Source: Arthrobacter sp. StoSoilB20 (GTDB lineage Bacteria > Actinomycetota > Actinomycetes > Actinomycetales > Micrococcaceae). From it: DNA of 64,000 bases. Where the stretch lies: NCBI RefSeq assembly GCF_019977295.1, contig NZ_AP024651.1:186001-250000 (forward strand). Reading direction: 5' to 3'. Position 1 is the stretch's first letter; the number at the start of each line of letters is the position of its first letter. Below, piece by piece: positions 33,366-41,297 of this stretch. Below the pieces are notes generated by a model. The model did no database searches. It was given only the letters and a program-made list of their open reading frames with translations, and was not told the DNA's origin. The position numbers and the translations under genes are program-made.

Positions 33366-34054
33366 CCGTTGGAATCGTGGTGGTTTCGCACAGCAGCAAA
33401 ATTGCCGAGGGTTCGGTGGAACTCGCCGCCCAAATGGCGCCCGACGTCGAACTGGTCGCCGCCGGAGGCACCGAGGACGATCGGATCGGAACAAGCCTTG
33501 AGAAGGTGCTGGCCGCCGTCGAGCAGTCACTGGTGGATTCCGGTGGTGACGGCGTGGTGGTGCTGGCCGATCTGGGTTCGGCAGTCATGACAGCCGAATC
33601 GGCCATGGAGTTTGCCAGCGATCCCGACGCCGTGCGGCTGGCCGACGCTCCGCTGGTTGAGGGACTCGTGGCGGCTGCCGTCGCTGCCCAAGGGGGCGCC
33701 GGCGTCGAGGATGTCTGCAAGGCGGCGGAGGCAGTGGCCTTTGGCAGTGTGCCCGCCGGAGTGGGCGGCCCCGAGCTTCCCGACCTCAAGGATGAACCGG
33801 ACGCCAGCGGCGATTTCGAACTCATCAACCCCCTGGGAATGCATGCACGGCCGGCGGCGAAGATCGCAGGCGGCCTATCAGGGCTGGACGCGGAGGTGAG
33901 CGTCAACGGCGTCGATGGCATGTCCATCATGGCGCTTATGGCGCTCGCCGCGGGACAGGGTTCCAGCCTGCATGTCGAGGCGAGGGGCAAGGATGCGTTG
34001 AAGGCGGTCCAGTACGTCGGCCGGCTTGTGGAGGAAGGGTTCGGGGAGCTGTAG
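33362..34054 (+). CDS. dhaM: PTS-dependent dihydroxyacetone kinase phosphotransferase subunit DhaM
   Basis: 230 aa. EIIA-mannose-like domain (residues 1-130, active His10 in VVVSHSSKIAEG) joined to an HPr domain (residues 150-230, His161 in LINPLGMHARPAAK, then GVDGMSIMALMALAA). Passes phosphate from the PTS to ADP on DhaL. It has no EI domain, unlike the long E. coli DhaM, so EI must come from elsewhere. The start overlaps the dhaL stop (ATGA). Confidence 0.95.
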   Translation: MTVGIVVVSHSSKIAEGSVELAAQMAPDVELVAAGGTEDDRIGTSLEKVLAAVEQSLVDSGGDGVVVLADLGSAVMTAESAMEFASDPDAVRLADAPLVEGLVAAAVAAQGGAGVEDVCKAAEAVAFGSVPAGVGGPELPDLKDEPDASGDFELINPLGMHARPAAKIAGGLSGLDAEVSVNGVDGMSIMALMALAAGQGSSLHVEARGKDALKAVQYVGRLVEEGFGEL

Positions 34055-34143
34055 GCCGAAAGATTTTCGCCCAAATATTGCTAAGTACACTGATTAGTGA
34101 TGTTGTAGAGGTACAGGTTCACTACAAGGAAGAGGTACGAATC

Positions 34144-34320
34144 ATGGGTGCTGACGACAAGATGGAGAACGCTGGCGAGAAGCTTGGCGGCAAGGCCAAA
34201 GAAGCTGCCGGAAAGCTGACGGATAATGAGCGCCTGGAAGCCGAAGGCAAGGGCGACCAGACGAAGGCCGACCTCAAGGGTGCCGGCGAGAAGCTGAAGG
34301 ACGCCTTCAAGAAAGACTAG
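34144..34320 (+). CDS. CsbD family stress protein
   Basis: 58 aa. Highly charged, helical, with GADDKMENAGEKLGGKAKEA and the second repeat-like half GDQTKADLKGAGEKLKDAF, typical of CsbD proteins, which are general-stress proteins of unknown mechanism. ATG 34144 is preceded by GAAGAGG. Monocistronic, ending in a strong terminator. Confidence 0.92.
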   Translation: MGADDKMENAGEKLGGKAKEAAGKLTDNERLEAEGKGDQTKADLKGAGEKLKDAFKKD

Positions 34321-34329
34321 GCATCCAAC

Positions 34330-34357
34330 CAGGGCCGCTGCATTTGCAGCGGCCCTG
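34330..34357 (+). terminator. Terminator of the CsbD gene
   Basis: Perfect 13-bp stem CAGGGCCGCTGCA / TGCAGCGGCCCTG around TT. Confidence 0.85.
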
Positions 34358-34424
34358 CCTTGTCTTGTGTGGCGAATGTTGTGTGTGCGCCGTACCTCGG
34401 CGCCATGCCTGATGGAGGATCTAC

Positions 34425-34685
34425 GTGAACATACTGGTGAAAATTTTCGGACTGGCAGTCAGCCTTGGCGCCGGTGCGATCGCAAACAAGACGCTGGAGG
34501 GCCTCTGGGAGAAGAAGACCGGCAAGCCCGCTCCCAAGGACGGAACCGATCTTCAGGACTCGCTCCCGGGCGTCCTGGTTTTCGCGGTTGTCTCTGCAGG
34601 AGTTGGCGCCGTTGTTCACGTTCTTACCCAGCGGGGCACCAAAAGCGCCCTGGCCCGTATGAAGAAGACTGCTGACGAGGTTTAA
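34425..34685 (+). CDS. DUF4235 membrane protein
   Basis: 86 aa with two hydrophobic helices (ILVKIFGLAVSLGAGAIA and GVLVFAVVSAGVGAVVHVL) separated by a charged loop with LWEKKTGKPAPKDG, the pattern of the actinobacterial DUF4235 family. The function is unknown. GTG 34425 with GGAGG upstream. Three bases before the VOC gene, so cotranscribed. Confidence 0.85.
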   Translation: MNILVKIFGLAVSLGAGAIANKTLEGLWEKKTGKPAPKDGTDLQDSLPGVLVFAVVSAGVGAVVHVLTQRGTKSALARMKKTADEV

Positions 34686-34688
34686 CAA

Positions 34689-35048
34689 ATGGCTATAGCT
34701 AAATACCCGAGTGTTGTCATCGATTGTCCCGACGCGGCCGCGCTGGCCGCCTTCTACGGCGAACTTTTCGGCTGGGAAGTCGAGGACAAGGGCGACTGGT
34801 CCGATATCCGGCCCAGCGACGGCAGCAACTGCATCTCTTTCCAGCAGGTGGAGGTGTACCAGCCGCCCGTGTGGCCCGGACAGACCATCCCGCAGCAAAT
34901 GCACCTGGACATGGTGGTGGAAGACCTGGACAAGGGTGAGGAAGTTGCACTCTCGCTTGGAGCCACTAAGGCCGACCACCAGCCCGGCGACACGTTCAGG
35001 GTGTTCCTGGACCCCGCCGGGCACCCGTTCTGCCTCTGCCTGAGCTAA
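34689..35048 (+). CDS. VOC (glyoxalase/bleomycin-resistance fold) family protein
   Basis: 119 aa, one VOC module of two beta-alpha-beta-beta-beta halves (VVIDCPDAAALAAFYGELFGW and MHLDMVVEDLDKGEEVALSLG, FRVFLDPAGHPFCLCLS). Members include metal-dependent lyases, dioxygenases and binding proteins; the activity here is unknown. Cotranscribed with the DUF4235 gene. Confidence 0.87.
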   Translation: MAIAKYPSVVIDCPDAAALAAFYGELFGWEVEDKGDWSDIRPSDGSNCISFQQVEVYQPPVWPGQTIPQQMHLDMVVEDLDKGEEVALSLGATKADHQPGDTFRVFLDPAGHPFCLCLS

Positions 35049-35089
35049 CTCCGGCGTGAGGCACACTTCGGCCGGGGAGAGCTGGCGGC

Positions 35090-35602
35090 CTAGCCCTGCT
35101 GGGCCGCCCATTCCTCGACCCGCCGGTTGCTCTCTTCCTCGGAGAGGTCTTCTACGCGCGTCATGATGGACCAGCGGACGCCGAACGGATCGCGGATGCT
35201 GGCATAGCGGTCGCCCGAAACGAACGTGGTCAACGGCTCGCGGATGGTGGCCCCGGCTTGCTCGGCTTTGTGGACCAGCCCGTCCGCATCGGAGCAGTAG
35301 AGGCCCATGGAGTAGCAGTCGTCCTCTCCGTTTGGTGAGGGGACGAGGTGGTACTCGGGGTTGGGCTCACCGAGCTGGAGGTGGCCGTTGCCGAAGTCGA
35401 GTTCGGCGTGGACCACCACTCCGCCCATCTCGGTCTCGCCCACCACCCGTGCGCCGAACACGTCGCGATAGAACGCAATGGCTTCCTTGGCGTTGGCTAC
35501 AGCGAGGAATGGCGTCAGGCTGGTCAGGCCGTTCGGAATGCCATTGGTGGTGTGGTCCCCGTTGGCGGCCGTGGTTGATTCGGTGCTTGTAGTATCGGTC
35601 AT
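35090..35602 (-). CDS. VOC family protein (PhnB-like)
   Basis: 170 aa. A Thr/Asn-rich N-terminal leader of about 25 residues, then a PhnB-like VOC domain (LTPFLAVANAKEAIAFYRDVF, LQLGEPNPEYHLV, YASIRDPFGVRWSIMTRVEDLS). Despite the PhnB name no phosphonate role is implied. It is divergent from an AraC regulator, with 77 bases between the starts. Confidence 0.88.
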   Translation of the reverse strand: MTDTTSTESTTAANGDHTTNGIPNGLTSLTPFLAVANAKEAIAFYRDVFGARVVGETEMGGVVVHAELDFGNGHLQLGEPNPEYHLVPSPNGEDDCYSMGLYCSDADGLVHKAEQAGATIREPLTTFVSGDRYASIRDPFGVRWSIMTRVEDLSEEESNRRVEEWAAQQG

Positions 35603-35679
35603 GGATACGACGCTACGTGCCTTAGAGCACCTGGTGCTTGGAGATTCGCGACAGCTTAAAGCCGATCCGGGAGGGTCTC

Positions 35680-36489
35680 ATGGACGGTTCCTTCAAGGGC
35701 ATCCTGTACCCCGCGCGGCTTCCCACTTTCAACCGCATCCCTGCCCCGGAACCCCTGCAGGAGCTGGTCCAGTGGTTCTGGATTCCGGAATGGGACATCG
35801 AGCCCGGCCGCAGCTCCCGCCAGCACGTCATCGCCTACCCTGCCTCCAACCTGGTGGTACAGCCCGCTGATATCATCCTCGCTGGGCCCACCACGCGCGC
35901 TTCGCACCGGGACCTCACCGGGACCGGCTGGGCTGTGGGGGCCCTGCTCCGCCCGGCGGCCGTTCCGCTGTTCACTGATAATCCGGGAGCCCTCCGTGAC
36001 CAGGAAGCCGCGATGTCCCTGGAGGATCTGCACAGCGCCGTCTCGGCCGCCATGTCTTCGTCTCTGAACGCCAACACGCACGACGACGGCGGTCACCGCA
36101 CGCGGGCAGTGGAGGCCTTTGCGGCCTGGCTGGCTTCCCGGTGCGAAGAGCTCCCCGAGGAAGCCGTGCTCGCCAACCGGATGATGGACGTCATTGCCTC
36201 GGAGCCTGATGTGCTCCTGATCGAGGATGCTGCTTCCCGGTTGTCCGTCTCGCCACGAACGCTGCAGAGGTTGGCAAGGAAGTACATTGGGCTGAGCCCC
36301 TCGGCCTTGATCCGGCGGCGGCGGCTCCAGGACGCCGCCGAGCGTACCCGGTCCGACCCGGAAGCGGACCTTGCCGCGATCGCCGTCGAACTTGGTTATT
36401 CAGACCACGCGCGCCTGACCAACGACTTCCGGAAGTACCTGGGCTTTACGCCAAGTGGCTACCGGAAGTCGTTCGGCAAGGCGACGTGA
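35680..36489 (+). CDS. AraC family transcriptional regulator
   Basis: 269 aa. N-terminal sensing region (DUF6597-like, ELVQWFWIPEWDIEPG) and a C-terminal AraC double HTH, about residues 175-265 (SPRTLQRLARKYIGLSPSAL, IAVELGYSDHARLTNDFRKYLGFTPSGYRKSF). GGGAGG before ATG 35680 decides the start. Divergent from the PhnB-like gene, its likely target. Confidence 0.9.
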   Translation: MDGSFKGILYPARLPTFNRIPAPEPLQELVQWFWIPEWDIEPGRSSRQHVIAYPASNLVVQPADIILAGPTTRASHRDLTGTGWAVGALLRPAAVPLFTDNPGALRDQEAAMSLEDLHSAVSAAMSSSLNANTHDDGGHRTRAVEAFAAWLASRCEELPEEAVLANRMMDVIASEPDVLLIEDAASRLSVSPRTLQRLARKYIGLSPSALIRRRRLQDAAERTRSDPEADLAAIAVELGYSDHARLTNDFRKYLGFTPSGYRKSFGKAT

Positions 36490-36546
36490 TGTCCCGGCGA
36501 ATGATGACGTGTTCGATGGCCTCGCAGGCGGTGTTTGTTCTGGTTC

Positions 36547-37058
36547 CTACTTGTCTTTTCCGGATCCGGGCTCGCTGAGCTTGCGGTTGAATTCAGCTCC
36601 GGGGGCGTCGGGCATGACGTTGCTGCCAAGGCCCATGGTTCGGGATTTGAGGGAGCCGCCCAGCACGTTGCCGTCGCCTTCCATCAGGGCCTTGAACCCT
36701 TGTTTGGCCACCAATGCGGGATCATCTTTGTCATCACTGCCCACTTTGGTGTCCAGGAGGTCGGCCCGTTCAAAGAAGTCGGTCTCCGTCGGCCCCGGCA
36801 GCAGCGTGGTGACAGTGACCCCAAAGCCGCGACGGCGGCGTGTAACCGGGCCATGCCTTGCGTGTCGGTGAGGTCGATTTGCTCTGCGTAGGCGTCTCCG
36901 TCGAGGCCCTTCAGTTCCTCCGCCGCTGTGTGGATCTTGTCGTTTTCGGCAACGATGACGGTGTCGAATCCGTTGCTGAGGAACTGCCTCGCCAGGTCGA
37001 ATCCAATGCCGCTTGAGGCGCCGGTGACCAGCGCCAGTGGCCGTTCAGTTGTGGACAT
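36547..37058 (-). pseudogene. Short-chain dehydrogenase remnant with internal deletion
   Basis: Starts as a normal SDR: MSTTERPLALVTGASSGIGF (nucleotide-binding GxxxGIG) to QGMARLHAAVAAL. The frame then leaves the SDR pattern. In another frame the text GVTVTTLLPGPTETDFF continues as the later part of an SDR and ends at TAG 36547. The piece between, normally about 95 residues with the NAG motif and the Ser-Tyr-Lys catalytic site, is absent. The join is near 36820-36838. The product cannot be an active dehydrogenase. Deletion plus frame change explains it best; an assembly error is possible. Confidence 0.8.
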
Positions 37059-37575
37059 GGTTGCTGCCTTTCGGTTCCCAGTAACAGACAGGTTGCTTAG
37101 TATTATCCGATGTGGCATTACCTTCAGTGAAGTAGTTGCACTGCCAAAGTTGGGTCCGGGTTGCCTGCCGGTTGCTTACCGCGGACCATGGCGGATACAC
37201 CCGGAAGCCGCGTTTTCCGCCGGCACCGTTCACGGACACGATTCCATGCTTGGCCAGTACCGGTTTCGGGAAAGCGAAGTAGCCGGCCCTGCTGCCTTCC
37301 CGGGCTGTTATCACCAGCAGATCCACGCCGTCTTCGGCGGGGAAGGGCTCAGTGGACCCGTCCTGGGCGCGTTGCCAGACGGCAACGAACAAGCCCACCT
37401 TGGCCGGAGTCAGCTTACCCACGCGGAACCGGACCAGTTCCTGCCCAAGATCAACGACGACGGCTCCATACTCGTGGTTGTCGGCCTCGGGTACCGGCGC
37501 TGGGGGAGATCCGGATGGGTGGGTGAGGGCCCGCAATGCCTCGGCTACGTCTGGGTGAACATCGTGGTCAGGCAC
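37045..37575 (-). CDS. MepB family protein
   Basis: 176 aa. Matches the MepB family by YGAVVVDLGQELVRFRVGKL, TPAKVGLFVAVWQR, PFPAEDGVDLLVITAREG and GYFAFPKPVLAKHGI. The family is named after a gene beside the S. aureus mepA efflux pump and has no firmly known function. Its last 14 bases overlap the start of the SDR remnant, so the two were probably one transcript. Confidence 0.78.
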   Translation of the reverse strand: MPDHDVHPDVAEALRALTHPSGSPPAPVPEADNHEYGAVVVDLGQELVRFRVGKLTPAKVGLFVAVWQRAQDGSTEPFPAEDGVDLLVITAREGSRAGYFAFPKPVLAKHGIVSVNGAGGKRGFRVYPPWSAVSNRQATRTQLWQCNYFTEGNATSDNTKQPVCYWEPKGSNHVHN

Positions 37576-37603
37576 GCACCCATCCTACGGCGGCGCCTCA
37601 GCC

Positions 37604-38086
37604 CTACTGCTGCCGCAAACCCCCACCATCCAGTATTAGGCCCGCAGAAATCACCCGTCCGCATTGCTCGCCGTAGGGATAGTCACCCTTCGGGGTGAAG
37701 GTCAGCGTCCGGACCGGCAGTGCGATTCCGGCCGGAGACATGCCGGAAAGGGTCGCTTCAAGGGGGTTCTCACTGAGCGATGGAAGCTCGAGGAAACCCA
37801 CCAACGTCCCATCAGGGGAGGAGGTGGCCGAGCATATGCCTTCAGGCGAGCAGCCCTGGTCCACGGCTGTAGCTCCCGGATGCAGCACCACATCGTTCTC
37901 GGTGCAACTGCCATCCTGGCAGGCCTTGAGCCGCAGCGTCCCCACTCGGTCCGTGTACCCCGCTGCCACGGTCACGGAAACTCCGGCTATGTGCCCAATG
38001 GCCGGGCAGGCCACTGCTTGGGGATAGCAGCCCGGAAGCAATGCTGCGGTTCCTGCAAGGGTCAACGCCACTGCGATTCTGCCCAT
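37604..38086 (-). CDS. Putative lipoprotein
   Basis: 160 aa. Signal peptide with lipobox (VALTLAGTAALLPGC, Cys20), so a lipid-anchored surface protein. The mature part has at least six Cys, suggesting disulfides, and no known domain (YTDRVGTLRLKACQDGSC, GMSPAGIALPVRTLTFTPKG). 28 bases upstream of the MepB-family gene, possibly same operon. Confidence 0.72.
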   Translation of the reverse strand: MGRIAVALTLAGTAALLPGCYPQAVACPAIGHIAGVSVTVAAGYTDRVGTLRLKACQDGSCTENDVVLHPGATAVDQGCSPEGICSATSSPDGTLVGFLELPSLSENPLEATLSGMSPAGIALPVRTLTFTPKGDYPYGEQCGRVISAGLILDGGGLRQQ

Positions 38087-38200
38087 GCTTCAGGGTAGGC
38101 CAGGGTTAATCGGCTTGGCCCGGTGCATGTGAAAGAAACACCTGCATTGTTACTGCCCGCTTGGTGGCGTTGCCGAACCGATACCGCCCCCGGCTGAACG

Positions 38201-39151
38201 CTAGGCCGGAAGCCGCAATCCGCCGTCGTGCATTTCTGCCAGGCCGTCAACCAACAGCCCATCCAGGGCGCGCTCGAGTTGCTCCGGCGCCGAGTTGAGC
38301 CGGTGCAGCGCGGCAAGCGGGATCCCGATGCCGGAGGGCGCGAACCCCAGATCCGCCGGCGCTTGCTCGAACATTTCCCGCGGGACAGGGGTGGCAGCTT
38401 CGCGGAGGACGGCCATCACGGCGCCGCGGACCTGGCGGTCGGTGCCGTGCCAGGACTGGCCCTTGGGAGTGTACGACGGCGGTGGCTCACCCGCGGCAAG
38501 CCAGGCGCAGCTTGAGCGGACGGGACAGTCGGCGCACTTGGGGCTGCGGGCCGTGCACACCATGGCGCCCAACTCCATCACGGACGCGTTCCAGCGGACG
38601 GACAGCTCCTGCCCGGCGGGGAGGAGTGACTCGGCCAGGCGCATTTCCGCCGCGGTCAACGCGGGAGCCGGGAGTGCGTTCCCCAGGATGAGCCGTGCAT
38701 GGACCCGCCTGATGTTGGTGTCCACCACAGTTTCCCGCTGCCCAAAAGCGAAGGCGGCGACGGCGGCAGCTGTATAACTGCCGACGCCCGGCAAACCCAA
38801 AAGTCCCGCATGGTTGTCAGGGACGTTGCCGCCATGTTCTTCGCGGATGGCTACTGCTGCAGCGTGGAGCCGCAAGGCGCGGCGGGGATATCCAAGGCGA
38901 CCCCAATGACGTACGGCTTCACCCGAAGGCTCCGCGGCGAGGTGGCCCGGCGTGGGCCAGCGCTCCATCCAGTCCCGCCATACTGGGAGCACCCGCACCA
39001 CGGGAGTCTGCTGGAGCATGACTTCGCTGACCAGGATTCCCCATGCGCTGCAGTCCGGCTCGCGCCACGGCAGGTCCCGGGCGGTATCGGCGAACCACTG
39101 ATCCAAGGCGCTGTGGAGCGCGGTAAGTTGGTGGGCATCGGGAAGTGTCAT
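38201..39151 (-). CDS. mutY: A/G-specific adenine glycosylase MutY
   Basis: 316 aa. Removes A mispaired with 8-oxoG. Catalytic Glu43 in VSEVMLQQTP, helix-hairpin-helix LPGVGSYTAAAV (about 120-131), catalytic-site Asp144 in VVDTNIRRV, and the 4Fe-4S ligands C199-x6-C206-x2-C209-x5-C215. The C-terminal part is short and lacks a clear NUDT1-like recognition domain, as in other actinobacterial MutY proteins. GAGGG five bases before ATG 39151 supports that start. The mutY ... disA ... radA order is shared with mycobacteria. Confidence 0.95.
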   Translation of the reverse strand: MTLPDAHQLTALHSALDQWFADTARDLPWREPDCSAWGILVSEVMLQQTPVVRVLPVWRDWMERWPTPGHLAAEPSGEAVRHWGRLGYPRRALRLHAAAVAIREEHGGNVPDNHAGLLGLPGVGSYTAAAVAAFAFGQRETVVDTNIRRVHARLILGNALPAPALTAAEMRLAESLLPAGQELSVRWNASVMELGAMVCTARSPKCADCPVRSSCAWLAAGEPPPSYTPKGQSWHGTDRQVRGAVMAVLREAATPVPREMFEQAPADLGFAPSGIGIPLAALHRLNSAPEQLERALDGLLVDGLAEMHDGGLRLPA

Positions 39152-39266
39152 ACTGCCCTCAACTGTAATGGAACCGCGGACCATGGCCGACGTCACACAG
39201 CCCCGGATTAGGGGCCTGCGGCGTGTAGGTTAGGTGCGCTGCGGGCCACGAGCCTAGCCTAGGACC

Positions 39267-39950
39267 ATGGCCACCAAGGGTAAGCAGCAGTCCACCGCGC
39301 GCTCCTCAGCGCCGGGGAAGAGTACTGCCCCCGCGAAAAAGCGCCGCCCGAGCCCTGCGGTGTATCGTCGCCGTCGCCAAGTGGTTTTCGGTGGGCTGCT
39401 GCTGGTGATCGCCTTGATCGTGGTCGCCGTCGTGTCCATTGGCGGTGCCATGGGTGGGCAGCCCGGGCCGCAGGCTGTCAGCACAGCGGAGCCGTCCCAG
39501 GTGCCGTCGCAGGGAAGTGTGCCGTCCGGGACCGCATCGCCGTCTGCTTCGCCCACGCCCGTGTGCGACTTCAACCTCATGACGGTCGCCGCCAAGACCG
39601 ATAAACCCGCCTACGGTCCTGAGGAAAAACCGCTGCTCACCATGACCATCACCAACGGTGGCACCGCCCCGTGCGAGGTCAATGTGGGGACATCCCAAAT
39701 GGAGTACCTGGTGATGAGCGGCGCGGACCGTATTTTTTCGTCCAAGGACTGCCAGGCCGGTAGCGAAGACCTCATCAAGACCATCCAGCCCGGCAAGAGC
39801 GAAACCGCGAACTTCCCATGGCAGCGCAACCGCACACTGGAAGGCTGCGGGGCGATCAACGCCAAGCCAGGTGGCGGCGGCGCCTATTACACGTTTGAGG
39901 CCCGGCTGGGAAACAAGGCCAGCCCCAAGGCAGTCTTCCAGCTGAACTAG
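39267..39950 (+). CDS. Single-span membrane protein of unknown function
   Basis: 227 aa. Lys/Arg-rich cytoplasmic N terminus (residues 1-37), one transmembrane helix VVFGGLLLVIALIVVAVVSI, a Ser/Pro-rich linker, then an extracytoplasmic beta-rich domain with four Cys (VCDFNLMTVAAKTDKPAYGP, NGGTAPCEVNVGTSQMEYLV). It occupies the position between mutY and disA where mycobacteria also have a conserved membrane protein. Convergent with disA, 36 bases apart. Confidence 0.8.
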   Translation: MATKGKQQSTARSSAPGKSTAPAKKRRPSPAVYRRRRQVVFGGLLLVIALIVVAVVSIGGAMGGQPGPQAVSTAEPSQVPSQGSVPSGTASPSASPTPVCDFNLMTVAAKTDKPAYGPEEKPLLTMTITNGGTAPCEVNVGTSQMEYLVMSGADRIFSSKDCQAGSEDLIKTIQPGKSETANFPWQRNRTLEGCGAINAKPGGGGAYYTFEARLGNKASPKAVFQLN

Positions 39951-39986
39951 GTTCCGGCTGGCCAGCGTCCGACCACGGCAGCCGGC

Positions 39987-41063
39987 TTAGAGGAAGCGGT
40001 CCAGCAAGCTGGCCTCGGCCATGCGGCTCAGGCCTTCGCGCACTGTGCGGGCACGCTGGTCGCCAATGCCGTCCACTGTCATGAGGTCATCGATGGTGGC
40101 GGCCATCAGGTTCTGGAGCCCGCCGAAGTAGTCAACCAAGCGATCAGCCACAGCCTTGGGCACGGACTTCAAGCCCGAAAGCAGACGGTAACCGCGCGGC
40201 TGGACAACTGCGTCCAACTGCTCCACTCCGCCGGCGAAACCGATGATGTGGGCGATGCGGCTAAGGTCGATCAGTTCGGTGGGGCCCAGATTGAGGAGAG
40301 CCTGGACGGCTTCCTCAATTTCTTCGGGCGTGGCGTCCGGATCGGAGTAGTCGCGGATGATGACGTCGCTGCCAGGACCGCGGCCCATGGTCAGTTCTTC
40401 CACCTGGAGTGACAGCAGGCGGCCGTCCTCACCGAGTTCCAGGACGTACTGTGCGATTTCCTCGGAGATGCGGCGGACCATTTCCTGCCGCTGCAAGGTG
40501 ACGGCAACGTCCCTGACAGTGACCAGGGCCTCGATCTCCAGCGCCGAAAGGGAACTGGTGACCTGGTCCAGCCTGGCGCTGTACCGTTCCAGCGTTGCCA
40601 AGGCCTGGTTGGCGCGGGCCAGAACCTTCTCTGAGCCCTCCAGCACGTGGCGCAAGCCATTGACGTACAGCGCGATGATCTGCATGGACTGGCTGACGGA
40701 GATTACGGGAACGCCGGTCTGGATGGCCACGCGTTCAGCCGTGCGGTGCCGGGTGCCTGATTCCTGGGTTTCGATGCTTGAATCCGGGACCAGTTGGACA
40801 GCAGCGCGGACAATGTTGCTGGCGTCCTTGTCACAGATGATGGCGCCATCCATCTTGGCCAGCTCGCGCAGGCGGGTGGGGGAGAAATCGATGCCGATAT
40901 CGAACCCGCCGGAACAGATGGAATCGATGGTGCGGTCATAGCCCAGGACGATCAGGGCACCGGTCCGTCCGCGGAGGATGCGTTCCAGGCCATCACGCAG
41001 CGGAGTTCCGGGTGCGACTCTGGCCAGGGTCGCCTTGAGCGACTCTTCCGGGCTCCGGGCCAT
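39987..41063 (-). CDS. disA: DNA integrity scanning diadenylate cyclase DisA
   Basis: 358 aa. Makes c-di-AMP from two ATP and senses branched DNA. The DAC domain (about residues 1-150) has the catalytic DGA (72-74, KMDGAIICD) and RHR (105-107, GTRHRTAERVA). A helical linker follows and then a C-terminal HhH domain (LMTVDGIGDQRARTVREGL). Length and domain order are standard. Confidence 0.97.
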   Translation of the reverse strand: MARSPEESLKATLARVAPGTPLRDGLERILRGRTGALIVLGYDRTIDSICSGGFDIGIDFSPTRLRELAKMDGAIICDKDASNIVRAAVQLVPDSSIETQESGTRHRTAERVAIQTGVPVISVSQSMQIIALYVNGLRHVLEGSEKVLARANQALATLERYSARLDQVTSSLSALEIEALVTVRDVAVTLQRQEMVRRISEEIAQYVLELGEDGRLLSLQVEELTMGRGPGSDVIIRDYSDPDATPEEIEEAVQALLNLGPTELIDLSRIAHIIGFAGGVEQLDAVVQPRGYRLLSGLKSVPKAVADRLVDYFGGLQNLMAATIDDLMTVDGIGDQRARTVREGLSRMAEASLLDRFL

Positions 41064-41249
41064 AGGGTTTCCCTTCGAATGTGCAAGCCTCGGCTCACAG
41101 ACATGCTGAATCCGGCGTCAGCGGAGCTCGCAAAAAATGCCCGAATGACGACAAGCACAATGATAGGGCTTCCGCGGACCGTTAACCGCACCAGCAAGCC
41201 CCAAAGTGGGTCATTTCGTGATGTTCGGCGGTGCCCGGAAAACGGTGGG

Positions 41250-41290
41250 GCGGCCAATTGGCGGATACCCTATTTCCGCCAATTGGCCGC
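41250..41290. repeat. Perfect 16-bp inverted repeat containing two copies of a 10-bp palindrome
   Basis: GCGGCCAATTGGCGGA (41250-41265) and TCCGCCAATTGGCCGC (41275-41290) flank TACCCTATT. Each arm contains the self-palindromic GCCAATTGGC (41253-41262 and 41278-41287). It lies 8 bases past the allophanate hydrolase stop and about 190 bases before disA. As RNA it would make a terminator-like hairpin; as DNA it looks like a tandem operator. Confidence 0.8.
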
Positions 41291-41297
41291 CTGCCCT

